Source of the DNA: Alphaproteobacteria bacterium
GTDB lineage: Bacteria; Pseudomonadota; Alphaproteobacteria; UBA828
Length of the DNA: 7,590 bases
Assembly: GCA_029937205.1 (NCBI GenBank)
Contig: JAPYQV010000119.1
Coordinates: 1 to 7,590, forward strand
Direction: 5' to 3'
This document shows positions 1 to 6,621 of the stretch, in pieces. The notes beneath the pieces were generated by a model. It saw only the letters and a program-made list of their open reading frames with translations. It searched no databases and was not told the DNA's origin. Positions within the stretch are counted from its first letter, which is position 1. Each line of letters opens with the position of its first letter. The position numbers were made by a program, and so were the translations under genes.

Positions 1-143
1 CCGACGGTACCGGCCCTCGCCCGCGCCGGCCACCGACTTAACGTGTCAATGCCCCTGAAACAAGTCGGGCAAGACGAAAGCCCGTCGCAAAGCGCGCGCC
101 TCGCTCACCCCTCGGCTACGGGAATTTTTTTTCGTAATCCGGA
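1..143. other. Left edge, no supported gene
   Basis: I see no gene here that I can support. Reading frames are open on the plus strand but show no recognisable protein. Two plus-strand frames close early, at about 37-39 and 55-57, so the 3' end of a gene lying left of the window is possible but unproven. A run of eight T lies at 125-132, just beyond the ribbon-helix-helix gene. It could belong to a terminator for transcription entering from the left on the plus strand. Only a weak, widely spaced stem (CCCGT at 81-85 with ACGGG at 118-122) precedes it. Confidence 0.5.
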
Positions 144-353
144 CTACTTGCCGAATTCCCTCAGCACAAACACGCGAAGCGCGCTCGACAGGTTTCCCTC
201 ACGCGTGCGGTCCACCTCGCTCACCAAGTCGCTGAGCGATTCCTGCCGTTTGGCGGCAATTTCCTTCAAGGCCTGCCAAAATTCCGGCTCCAGCGAAACC
301 GACGTGCGGTGACCATCTATGGCGACAGAATATTTTCCGATGGATTGTGTCAT
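144..353 (-). CDS. Ribbon-helix-helix domain protein
   Basis: A 69-residue protein of the small ribbon-helix-helix (RHH_4-like) family common in Alphaproteobacteria. A short beta strand (KYSVAIDGHRTSVSLE, about residues 7-22) precedes a first helix (PEFWQALKEIAAKRQ) and a second helix (SLSDLVSEVDRTR), then a conserved-looking tail, NLSSALRVFVLREFGK. RHH proteins usually bind DNA as dimers through the paired strands, so a transcriptional regulator is likely; its target is unknown. I prefer the ATG at 353 because the family begins close to the strand. A start at 401 would add 16 unrelated residues and run through the 363-388 palindrome. No strong ribosome-binding site is visible. The gene follows fumC on the same strand after 156 bp containing two inverted repeats, which could be operators for itself or processing signals in a shared transcript. 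Confidence 0.75.
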   Translation of the reverse strand: MTQSIGKYSVAIDGHRTSVSLEPEFWQALKEIAAKRQESLSDLVSEVDRTREGNLSSALRVFVLREFGK

Positions 354-362
354 TGTCAGTAC

Positions 363-388
363 CAACGGGTCATAAGAATGACCCGTTG
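363..388. repeat. Perfect 11-bp inverted repeat, loop AAGA
   Basis: CAACGGGTCAT (363-373) is followed by AAGA and then its exact reverse complement ATGACCCGTTG (378-388). It lies 10 bases upstream of the preferred start of the ribbon-helix-helix gene. In RNA it would form an 11-bp hairpin with a 4-nt loop right in front of the translation start. In DNA it has the dyad symmetry of a repressor site. No T-tract follows on either strand, so a simple intrinsic terminator is unlikely. Autoregulation by the RHH protein is a guess from position only. Confidence 0.85.
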
Positions 389-467
389 TATGCCCCCTCA
401 ATCGCCGAGCGGGCGCATCCGCGCCCTTTGCTTACTTCGCATAAGCTCGGGCGCGCGGTCGCGCTTG

Positions 468-502
468 CCAAATGGCAATACGCAAAGCGAATTGCCATTT
501 GG
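468..502. repeat. Perfect 12-bp inverted repeat after fumC
   Basis: CCAAATGGCAAT (468-479) and ATTGCCATTTGG (491-502) are exact reverse complements. The 11-base loop contains CGC-AAA-GCG (481-489), so the stem extends by three pairs beyond one A/A mismatch. The repeat starts 7 bases after the fumC stop codon on the minus strand. No U-run follows on that strand, so it is not a textbook terminator; it may protect the fumC mRNA 3' end. The left arm lies within TTGCCAAATGGCAA (465-478), itself a dyad, so the arms could also be two operator-like half sites. Confidence 0.85.
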
Positions 503-509
503 AAAATCA

Positions 510-1913
510 CTACTTACTTGGGCCAACCATCTTCAGAGGGTCTACCCATTTATCGAACTCGGCCTCGCTGAGAAGTCCAAGCGCCAACGCCGCCTCCTTG
601 AGCGTAGTGCCATCTGTGTGGGCTTTTTTCGCTGCCTTGGCCGCGTTGTCGTAACCGATATAAGGGTTGAGTGCGGTGACCAGCATCAGGGATTCATGCA
701 GCAATTGCTCGATACGCGCATGGTTGGGCTCGATGCCGCGCACGCAATTATCGGAGAAACTGCGTGCGCCGTCGGCGAGCAGGCGGATCGATTGCAGCAG
801 ATTGTAGATCATCACCGGCTTGAACACATTGAGCTCGAAATGGCCGTTCGAGCCGGCGATGGTGATCGCGGTGTGATTGCCCATCACCTGGACGCACACC
901 ATGGTGAGCGCCTCCGATTGCGTCGGGTTGACCTTGCCCGGCATGATCGACGAGCCGGGCTCATTGGCCGGCAGCGACAATTCGCCGATGCCGCAGCGTG
1001 GGCCGGAGCCGAGCAGGCGGACATCGTTGGCGATCTTCATCAGGCTGGCGGCGAGCGTGTTGAGCGCGCCCGACATCTCGATCACGGCGTCGTGGGCGGC
1101 CAGGGCCTCGAACTTGTTCTCCGCTGTTTTGAATGGCAAGCCGGTGAGCTTGGCCGCTTCGGCGGCAAATGCCTTGTCGAAACCGGCACGTGAGTTGAGC
1201 CCGGTGCCGACCGCCGTGCCGCCCTGGGCGAGTTGGTAGAGGCGCGGCAAGGCCGTCTTGATGCGCGCCTGGCCGTATTTTATCTGGGTCGCGTAGCCGG
1301 AAAATTCCTGCCCGAGGGTGAGCGGCGTCGCGTCCTGTAAATGGGTGCGGCCGATCTTGACGATGCGCTTGAAGGCGGTGGCCTTGGCGCTGAGGGACTT
1401 GTGCAGCACAGCGAGCGCCGGCTGCAATTGGCCGCACACCTGCTCGACAGCGGCAATATGCATGGCGGTCGGGAAGGTGTCGTTGGAGGATTGCCCGCGA
1501 TTGCAATGATCGTTGGGATGCACCGGGGTTTTCAGCCCCATGGGCTTGCCCATGATCTCAGCGGCGCGGTTGGCGATCACCTCATTGGCATTCATGTTGG
1601 ACTGGGTGCCCGAGCCGGTCTGCCAGACAACGAGGGGGAATTGATCATCGAGATCGCCGGCCATGACCTCGCGCGCGGCCTGCTGCAGGGACTTGGAAAT
1701 ATTCTTCGGCAGATCGCCATTCCGGACATTGACCCTGGCCGCGGCGAGCTTGACGATGCCAAGCGCACGCACCAGCGGCGTCGGCATGCGCTCACCGCCG
1801 ATCTTGAAATTCTGCAGGCTGCGCTGGGTTTGCGCGCCCCAATAACAGTCCGCCGGCACCTTGATCTTGCCGATTGAATCGCTTTCCAACCGAGTTTGTT
1901 TACCCTTGGCCAT
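510..1913 (-). CDS. fumC: Class II fumarate hydratase
   Basis: A 467-residue fumarase C, the usual family length. It catalyses reversible hydration of fumarate to (S)-malate in the cytoplasmic TCA cycle, without an iron-sulfur cluster, as a homotetramer. Visible motifs are the substrate segment [10 protein letters not shown] (about residues 101-110), the second-site loop HPND (132-135), [10 protein letters not shown] (141-150), [16 protein letters not shown] (188-203, with catalytic-type His191), and the fumarase/aspartase signature [13 protein letters not shown] (320-332) whose serine loop supplies the catalytic base. The C-terminus ends in [12 protein letters not shown], as in many FumC proteins. 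The ATG at 1913 is supported by a GAGGAC ribosome-binding site (1922-1927) 8 bases upstream. A TATAAT hexamer lies at 1985-1990 on the minus strand, but no good -35 accompanies it. The gene is divergent from the TPR gene and upstream of the ribbon-helix-helix gene. Confidence 0.98.
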   Translation of the reverse strand: MAKGKQTRLESDSIGKIKVPADCYWGAQTQRSLQNFKIGGERMPTPLVRALGIVKLAAARVNVRNGDLPKNISKSLQQAAREVMAGDLDDQFPLVVWQTGSGTQSNMNANEVIANRAAEIMGKPMGLKTPVHPNDHCNRGQSSNDTFPTAMHIAAVEQVCGQLQPALAVLHKSLSAKATAFKRIVKIGRTHLQDATPLTLGQEFSGYATQIKYGQARIKTALPRLYQLAQGGTAVGTGLNSRAGFDKAFAAEAAKLTGLPFKTAENKFEALAAHDAVIEMSGALNTLAASLMKIANDVRLLGSGPRCGIGELSLPANEPGSSIMPGKVNPTQSEALTMVCVQVMGNHTAITIAGSNGHFELNVFKPVMIYNLLQSIRLLADGARSFSDNCVRGIEPNHARIEQLLHESLMLVTALNPYIGYDNAAKAAKKAHTDGTTLKEAALALGLLSEAEFDKWVDPLKMVGPSK

Positions 1914-2014
1914 TATCTTCTGTCCTCGTTCCGCCTGAGGGGCGTTTCATAGCACAAGCCGGCAGTGCTGTGTCACAATGGTAGATTATATCCACTCGTA
2001 CACCCTGACGCCGC

Positions 2015-2941
2015 ATGAGTTACATTCCCGCCATGGCAAATATTACCATCCCCAATCGCCCGGCATTGGCCGGCGCCCTCCAGCAGGCAATGGAGGACCA
2101 GCGCGCCGGGCACCTCAAGAAAGCCGAGGCCGGTTATCGCCGCGTGCTCGGCGCCGAGCCCACCAACGCCAACCATTTGCTCGGCATTATTCTGACCCAG
2201 ACCGAGCGCGCCAAGAAGGCGGTGCCACTGCTGCGGCGCGCCGTTAACGCGGCGCCCAAGAGTGCGCAATTTCGCGGCAATCTGGCAGAAGCTTGCCGCC
2301 TGGCCGGGCGCTTCCAGGACGAATCTAAAGCGCTCCAGGCAGCGCTCAAGCTGACGCCCGAGAACGGCCAACTGCTGCATCGCCTGTGTGCCGCGCTGAT
2401 CAAACTCAGCCGCTATGAGGATGTCATCTATGTCGCCGGGCGGGCGCTCGAGCTCAATCCCGCGAGTGCGCTCGCGCATAACAATCAGGGCGTCGCGCTG
2501 CAGGCGCTGGGACGCGGGGAAGAGGCCGAGAAAGCCTATCGCCAGGCACTTGAACACAATCCGGAATATCCCCAGGCGCTGAGCAATCTCGGCGTGGTGC
2601 TGCAATCGACCGGGCGCAAGGAAGAGGCCGAAAAGACCTACCGCCGCGCCATCGAGCTGAAACCCGAATACACCCAGGCACTCGGCAATCTGGCGGCGCT
2701 GGTTCAGGAGTTCGGCCGTTCTGAAGAAGCCGAGGAGATGTACATAAAAGTCATCGCCGTCGCGCCCGACTACGCCGAAGCACACAACAATCTCGGCAAT
2801 CTGCTGCAGGACCAGGGCCGCCTCGAAGATTCGCTGGTGAGCTATCGCCGCACCATCGAGATCGCGCCCAAACACCGCCTCGCTTACAACAATATGGCGC
2901 TGGCGCTACAGGATCAGGGCAAGCTTGCCGAGGCCCGCTGA
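2015..2941 (+). CDS. TPR-repeat protein, C-terminally truncated
   Basis: A 308-residue protein made almost entirely of about eight and a half tetratricopeptide repeats of 34 residues, from about residue 22 to the end. Clear units include ALAHNNQGVALQALGRGEEA, SNLGVVLQSTGRKEEAEKTY and AHNNLGNLLQDQGRLEDSLV. TPR arrays form helical scaffolds for protein binding. In longer relatives they precede a catalytic domain such as an O-GlcNAc-transferase-like or sulfotransferase domain; none is present here. The frame ends at TGA (2939-2941) in mid-repeat (...LAEAR-stop). The same frame beyond the stop reads AYQDALNRDD, the expected continuation of a repeat, before similarity ends near 2971. This suggests a nonsense mutation plus loss of the 3' part beside the orphan gene. 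ATG at 2015 or 2033 are both possible; neither has a convincing ribosome-binding site. No signal peptide is visible. It may be a decaying remnant. Confidence 0.7.
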   Translation: MSYIPAMANITIPNRPALAGALQQAMEDQRAGHLKKAEAGYRRVLGAEPTNANHLLGIILTQTERAKKAVPLLRRAVNAAPKSAQFRGNLAEACRLAGRFQDESKALQAALKLTPENGQLLHRLCAALIKLSRYEDVIYVAGRALELNPASALAHNNQGVALQALGRGEEAEKAYRQALEHNPEYPQALSNLGVVLQSTGRKEEAEKTYRRAIELKPEYTQALGNLAALVQEFGRSEEAEEMYIKVIAVAPDYAEAHNNLGNLLQDQGRLEDSLVSYRRTIEIAPKHRLAYNNMALALQDQGKLAEAR

Positions 2942-2971
2942 GCATACCAGGATGCCCTTAACCGCGACGAT
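2942..2971 (+). pseudogene. Residual TPR coding after the stop
   Basis: Ten codons directly after the TPR stop, in the same frame, read AYQDALNRDD. This matches the second helix and turn expected for the broken repeat. The TPR resemblance then ends abruptly and the next recognisable sequence is the tail of the convergent orphan gene. I read this as the surviving edge of a formerly longer TPR gene, with the break near 2971. Confidence 0.5.
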
Positions 2972-2980
2972 ATCAGACGA

Positions 2981-3601
2981 CTAATTCTGCAACGTCGTGC
3001 CCGCAGCCCGTGCTGCTCGGAGGCGCTGCAGCTCATAAAAGGCGCGGTAGAAACCGGCGCGGATGGTCGCTTCGTGGCGGTCGATCTTGGCAAACAGATC
3101 GGCCTCTGTGCTGGCTTTCAAAAAAGCCTGGCCGGGCGTGGCGGCGACGGCCGGCGGCGCGCTCGGCGCGGTGATGAAGGTCGGCGCGCCCGCGTCCTGC
3201 CAATTGTCCGGCCCCGCCGCTTCTCCGTCATAAGCCGGATCGTCAAATCCGGAGACGCCGGCGATACCGACGATGCGCGCCGGCGGATTGTCGATCTCAG
3301 CTTGAAAATGCTGAAACACGTCGCTTTCCACTTTGGCTACGCGGCGCAGGCGCCAGGCGCAGGTGATCATCTGGTCGAGGAAAAACTCCTCAAGCCCGCT
3401 TTCGGGCGGATATTCGCTCGTAAATTGTGCTTCAAGATGATCGAATTCGGCCTGGTTTTCGCCCGGCAATATTTGCGCGGCAGCAGACAGTCCGTGACGC
3501 AAGGCATTGAGGAGAACGGATTCTTTCGCTTTAACACTCTTTGGTCCGGTGTTTTTTTGAGCGTTTTTACGGTTGGCGGAAATTTGCTTTGACGAAGCCA
3601 T
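2981..3601 (-). CDS. Uncharacterised NRxNAxxxTGP/HGL-motif protein
   Basis: A 206-residue hypothetical protein. The N-terminus (residues 1-40) is basic and carries the pattern SKQISANRKNAQKNTGPKS...NALRHGLSA. I recall this pattern from a widespread unnamed family, often multicopy, in soil and aquatic bacteria. The middle (about 45-110) is acidic and helical, with LPGENQAEFDHLEAQFTSEY and FLDQMITCAWRLRRVAKVES. A variable Pro/Ala/Gly-rich stretch (about 110-165) leads to a helical C-terminal part, FAKIDRHEATIRAGFYRAFYELQRLRA. No catalytic motif, signal peptide or membrane segment is visible, so I assign no function. The TGP...HGL segment faintly resembles N-termini of phage terminase small subunits, which is only an impression. 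It is convergent with and abuts the broken TPR gene, has its own AT-rich upstream region with a plausible promoter, and looks acquired. No strong ribosome-binding site precedes the ATG. Confidence 0.75.
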   Translation of the reverse strand: MASSKQISANRKNAQKNTGPKSVKAKESVLLNALRHGLSAAAQILPGENQAEFDHLEAQFTSEYPPESGLEEFFLDQMITCAWRLRRVAKVESDVFQHFQAEIDNPPARIVGIAGVSGFDDPAYDGEAAGPDNWQDAGAPTFITAPSAPPAVAATPGQAFLKASTEADLFAKIDRHEATIRAGFYRAFYELQRLRAARAAGTTLQN

Positions 3602-3644
3602 GCGCTAAAATACTTTTTCGCGGGAACAGGTAAGCAACAAACAC

Positions 3645-3672
3645 AATATAGCGGACCCGGAGCCGATTACAA
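3645..3672 (-). promoter_or_regulatory. Candidate sigma70-type promoter for orphan gene
   Basis: On the minus strand TTGTAA (3667-3672) and TATATT (3645-3650) are separated by 16 bp. The predicted transcription start, near 3638, leaves a leader of about 37 bases before the ATG at 3601. The boxes fit the consensus moderately well, and the surrounding strip is much richer in AT than its neighbours. Confidence 0.45.
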
Positions 3673-3696
3673 AACAATACCAACTTACCCACTAAG

Positions 3697-3718
3697 AAAT
3701 ATATATTAATATCTATTT
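3697..3718. repeat. 22-bp AT-only near-palindrome at gene end
   Basis: The run AAATATATATT / AATATCTATTT is a dyad with ten of eleven pairs matching (mismatch 3702/3713) and no central spacer. It overlaps the stop codon of the RNA methyltransferase gene (3713-3715, minus). It is almost free of G and C in a GC-rich region. It may mark a junction or a weak terminator; no function is shown. Confidence 0.6.
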
Positions 3719-5029
3719 ATGCTGAAATATCGCCACCAATTCGACATGGCTCGACCACAGGAATTGGTCGATCGGGGTGAGTTCGGTCATGCGGTAACCG
3801 CCGTCAACCAGAATGCGGGCGTCGCGCGCGAAACTTGCCGGATTGCACGAAATCGCCGCGATACGCGCGACGCCGGATGCCGCCAGGGTTTCGGCCTGCG
3901 CCCGCGCCCCGGCCCGCGGCGGATCGAAAATGACGGCGTCAAATTTCTTCAGTTCGGCCACGCTGAGCGGCCGGCGCGCCAGGTCACGCGCCAGCGCTGA
4001 GACCGGCAACCCGGCCGCGCGCGCCGCCGCCTCCGCCGCATCCGCCATCGCCGCGCTGCCTTCGAACATCGCCACCCGGTGGCTGTCCGACGCCGCGTTG
4101 GCGGCCAGTCCAAAGCCGATCGCGCCAATGCCGGCATAGAGATCGGCGACAACCGCGCGGCTGCCCGCCTGCAGAGCCAAGCCGGATTGTACCAGGCGGC
4201 CAATCGCCGCCTCACCCGCCGCCGTCGCCTGCAAAAAAGCGCCGCACGGCAGCGCCACATCGGCCGCGCCAAAGCGCGCCCGCACCGCACCCGGCTGGGC
4301 GATTGTCTCGACTTCTCCGGCGGCCTTTTGTTTGCCGCCCCGGCCGCGGGGTTTGCGAATCTCTATGGCGAGGCGTGCAATGCCTTGGGCGTGCGTAAAG
4401 TCTGCCAAGTGTTCACGCATCGCCATGTCGGGCGGCGCCGCCAGGCCATGCAGAATCACATCCACGCCGGTCGGCGCCTGGGTGAGCGAAATTTCGCCAA
4501 TATCGCCGGCAATTCCAGCCGCCAATGTGCGCAACGGCGCCAGCAATGTCTGCAATTTTGGCAGCAATATCGCGCAGTGGGCAATATCGACAATCTCGGC
4601 AGCGCCGCGCCGGCGGAAGCCGAGGCGCCCGCCCCGGGATAGCGCGAGACGGGCACGCCGCCGGCTCGCCGGTGGGCAGGCGATGAGCGGCGCCATGGCG
4701 AATTCGCCCAAGTCGCGCCCGAGTCCACGATGCGCCAAGGCCTCGCGGATCGCCGCTTGCTTCCACTCGCTATAGGGCGCGGCGGCGATATGCTGCGCCA
4801 CGCAGCCACCGCAATCGCCAAAATATTCGCATTCCGGTTCGGTGCGCGCGGGACCATCATTTTGCCGTGCCAGCAATGTTGCGTGATAGCCGTCGCTTGC
4901 CGCGCGGCCGAGATCCACGCGCACCTGCTCGCCGGGCAAGGCACCGGGGACGAACACCCGCGCGCCATCATGGTGGGCGATGCCGTCGCCGCCGGCGCCG
5001 AGTGTTTCGATACGTACGTCGCACTGCAT
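3713..5029 (-). CDS. TrmA/RlmC/RlmD-family RNA m5U methyltransferase
   Basis: A 438-residue SAM-dependent RNA (uracil-C5) methyltransferase, RumA-like, that probably modifies a 23S rRNA uridine in the RlmD manner. An N-terminal TRAM domain (about residues 3-58, with GAGGDGIAHHDG and VFVPGALPGE) binds RNA. Four cysteines suit a [4Fe-4S] cluster: C67, C73 and C76 in CEYFGDCGGC, and C152 in DIAHCAIL. The SAM site is DLYAGIGAIGFGLA (about 295-308), followed by FDPPRAG (about 369-375). The catalytic nucleophile is Cys395 in ISCNPASFARD, and PIDQFLWSSHVELVA near the C-terminus is the expected family end. The ATG at 5029 is preceded in frame by a stop within four codons, so it cannot start further upstream. 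There is no clear ribosome-binding site; 41 bp separate it from the LysE gene on the same strand, so co-transcription is plausible. Which uridine is modified cannot be told from sequence alone. Confidence 0.93.
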   Translation of the reverse strand: MQCDVRIETLGAGGDGIAHHDGARVFVPGALPGEQVRVDLGRAASDGYHATLLARQNDGPARTEPECEYFGDCGGCVAQHIAAAPYSEWKQAAIREALAHRGLGRDLGEFAMAPLIACPPASRRRARLALSRGGRLGFRRRGAAEIVDIAHCAILLPKLQTLLAPLRTLAAGIAGDIGEISLTQAPTGVDVILHGLAAPPDMAMREHLADFTHAQGIARLAIEIRKPRGRGGKQKAAGEVETIAQPGAVRARFGAADVALPCGAFLQATAAGEAAIGRLVQSGLALQAGSRAVVADLYAGIGAIGFGLAANAASDSHRVAMFEGSAAMADAAEAAARAAGLPVSALARDLARRPLSVAELKKFDAVIFDPPRAGARAQAETLAASGVARIAAISCNPASFARDARILVDGGYRMTELTPIDQFLWSSHVELVAIFQHK

Positions 5030-5070
5030 GGCGTCGAGCTATAGCATGCCGGACGGCGAAGCGGCGGCTG

Positions 5071-5728
5071 TCATAGCGGTGCGGCGACGAACTCGGCCAC
5101 CATCACGCCGGCAAAGGCGAGAAATACCAGGCCGGCGCTCAATGCCAGGCCGCGCTGCACGGACGGCCGCGCGAGCCAGCGCCGGGCGCGCCCGGCGGCC
5201 AACACCAACGCGCCTTGCCAAAGCGTGTTGATGATGATGATCGTCGTGCCGAGCAGCGCCAATTGCACCGGCACCGGCGCCCGGTCCGGCGCGACAAAGC
5301 CCGGCATCAAAGCGATAAAGAGGAGAATGACCTTGGGATTGAGCAAATTGGTCAAAATCCCGTCGCGGCAGCAAGCACCAGGGCGAAACGGCTTGGCCGG
5401 CGCACGGTTCAGCGCGCCACCGTCATCCGCATCTCGCCGAAAGCCTTCGCGAATATTCCTATAGCCGAGCCAGCAGAGATAAAGTGCACCGGCGAGAGCC
5501 ACGCCCTGAAGCGCCAGCGGCGCCGCCAGGACGAGCAGGGAAATACCAAACACCGCCGCCGCCAAATGCCCGAGAAGGCCTATCTGCACGCCCAGCAACG
5601 TGGCGAATCCGCACGCCTGGCCGCCGCCCAACGTGGCGCGCAGGACGAGCATGGCGTCGGGGCCGGGCGAGAATTGACGCCAGCGCGACCACCAGGAAAG
5701 GGTCAAAAAGTGCGGCGTCGAGCGGCAC
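5071..5728 (-). CDS. LysE/RhtB-family exporter, frameshifted near start
   Basis: An inner-membrane exporter of the LysE/RhtB family, which exports amino acids or related small molecules. From the TTG at 5706 the frame gives 211 residues, but its first eleven (MTLSWWSRWRQ) are not family-like. The other frame, from GTG at 5728, reads VPLDAALFDPFLVVALAS, a normal LysE first helix. Removing one base of the TT pair at 5674-5675 joins the two as ...VVALAS-FSPGPDAMLVL, restoring the SPGPD motif and about 218 residues, the usual length. Further evidence is the hydrophobic helices after it, the loop LTNLLNPKVILLFIALMPGF (conserved NPK), and C-terminal helices near ALVLAAG and GLVFLAFAGVMVAE. An in-frame stop lies just upstream of the GTG. 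As written the gene is probably inactive, unless the extra base is a sequencing error or a shorter start is used. The substrate is unknown. Confidence 0.85.
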
Positions 5729-5771
5729 GGAAAGATGCCGCCGCTAAATACCGTGGCGCAATGGCAATGAT

Positions 5772-6458
5772 CTATTTTTTACGAAATGAATCGAGGGTGA
5801 CGACTTCAGCGCCGCCAGCCCCGGTGTCGGAGTCCGCCTTCGCCGCATCCTCCGCCACGTCTTCGTCGTCCGCGCCACCGTCGTCCGCGCCACCGTCCTC
5901 CGCCTCTTGATCGTCGGTCTCGGCGGGCGCGTCATCGGCGTTGGCCTGTTGCGCCACGGGCGCGAAGGCGCGGGTCATATTGTCTCGGCTGACGCTGATT
6001 TCCGTCATGCCGTCTTCAATCGAAGCGCCCTCGTCAGGATCTTCACCTTCCGCTGAATCGTTCGAATCCGTCACCAGTTCCAACTTGCCGGCGCGTTCCG
6101 CCTCCTGGGATTCGAATTGCAGGCCGAACTTTACGCCCGGATCGGCGAAACGCGTCAGGGCGGCGAACGGAATGCTGACATTCTCGCGCGCTTTGTTAAA
6201 GCTGAGGGTCACGGAAAATCCCTCCTCGGTCACCTCCAGCCCCCAATATTGATGCTGCAGCACAATCGTCAATTCGTCCGGGTAGCGATCGGCCAAATAG
6301 CCCGGGATATCGACGCCGGGATAGCCGGTGCGGAACGTGATGTAGAGATGATGGCTGCCCAATAAGCCATTCTCGGCGACGCGCAGCATGACGTCGCGCA
6401 TGGCGCCGCGTAATGCGTTGTCTACCAGTTCGTCGTAGCCAATATGATCCTTGCCCAT
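5772..6458 (-). CDS. sspB: SspB-family ClpXP adaptor
   Basis: A 228-residue alpha-type SspB, the adaptor that binds ssrA-tagged proteins and hands them to ClpXP. The folded domain covers about residues 1-120: an N-terminal dimerisation helix (YDELVDNALRGAMRDVML), then GLLGSHHLYITFRTGYPGVD, YPDELTIVLQHQYWGLEV and FSVTLSFNKARENVSIPF, which form the tag-binding barrel. A long acidic, disordered tail (about 130-215) ends in AEVVTLDSFRKK, the kind of C-terminal peptide SspB uses to dock on the ClpX N-domain. The tail contains a 15-bp tandem duplication encoding GGADD twice. I chose ATG 6458 over 6497 because the family starts at M-x-x-D-x-I-x-Y and an AGGCAGGA ribosome-binding stretch precedes it; the longer start adds 13 basic residues. 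It lies just downstream of ssrA on the same strand and 43 bp upstream of the LysE gene. Confidence 0.95.
   Translation of the reverse strand: MGKDHIGYDELVDNALRGAMRDVMLRVAENGLLGSHHLYITFRTGYPGVDIPGYLADRYPDELTIVLQHQYWGLEVTEEGFSVTLSFNKARENVSIPFAALTRFADPGVKFGLQFESQEAERAGKLELVTDSNDSAEGEDPDEGASIEDGMTEISVSRDNMTRAFAPVAQQANADDAPAETDDQEAEDGGADDGGADDEDVAEDAAKADSDTGAGGAEVVTLDSFRKK
5865..5904. repeat. 15-bp tandem repeat inside sspB tail
   Basis: The unit GTCGTCCGCGCCACC occurs exactly twice (5865-5879 and 5880-5894), with a degraded third start (5895-5904). Its length is a multiple of three, so it adds GGADD units to the acidic linker of SspB without breaking the frame. Linker length may vary between strains at this point. 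Confidence 0.85.
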
Positions 6459-6540
6459 GCCCCGTTTCCTGCCTTCTCGCCGCCGCTTTGCCGCCACACG
6501 CTCAACAACCCGGATCGGAACCGCCGAGCGCGTAAAGTGG

Positions 6541-6570
6541 GGGGCTTCTGTTGCCCGGCGCCCCCCGGGC
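6541..6570 (-). other. H-type pseudoknot in tmRNA coding piece
   Basis: On the minus strand GCCCGG (6570-6565) pairs with CCGGGC (6558-6553). The enclosed GGGGC (6564-6560) pairs with GCCCC (6545-6541), across the linker AACAGAA. This is a compact H-type pseudoknot directly after the tag, where one-piece tmRNAs have PK2. The alternative simple hairpin GGGGGGC/GCCCCCC (6566-6560 with 6545-6539) followed by ACTTT could act as a terminator during transcription. Confidence 0.7.
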
Positions 6571-6588
6571 CGCGCTTACCTAGCAATG

Positions 6589-6621
6589 CTAGGCAGCGAG
6601 TGCTACTTCATTATCATTCGC
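6589..6621 (-). other. tmRNA tag reading frame (ANDNEVALAA)
   Basis: Eleven codons on the minus strand, GCG AAT GAT AAT GAA GTA, then GCA CTC GCT GCC and stop TAG, encode ANDNEVALAA. With the alanine carried by tmRNA itself the full tag is AANDNEVALAA, eleven residues. The start AANDN is what SspB recognises in known systems and the ALAA end is the ClpX/ClpA degron. The bases before the resume codon are TAAGT, comparable to UAGUC in E. coli. The stop codon lies in a perfect 6-bp hairpin, CCTAGC-ATT-GCTAGG (6593-6579). Confidence 0.92.

Noticed and set aside
81..132. Intrinsic terminator ending in eight T
   Set aside because: The T-run is clear but the only stem spans about 40 bases with five pairs, too weak to call.
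309..1877. Long plus-strand open frames (309-1193 and 1341-1877) opposite fumC
   Set aside because: They lie antisense to an unmistakable fumarase and show no protein motif; high GC leaves antisense frames open.
1985..1990. TATAAT as a fumC -10 box
   Set aside because: No acceptable -35 at 16-18 bp; kept only as a remark under fumC.
1973..2875. A 300-codon minus-strand open frame opposite the TPR gene
   Set aside because: Its repetitive look mirrors the TPR repeats on the other strand; no independent domain or start signal.
3074..3592. Plus-strand frame opposite the orphan gene
   Set aside because: The minus-strand frame has the recognisable motif and promoter; this one has neither.
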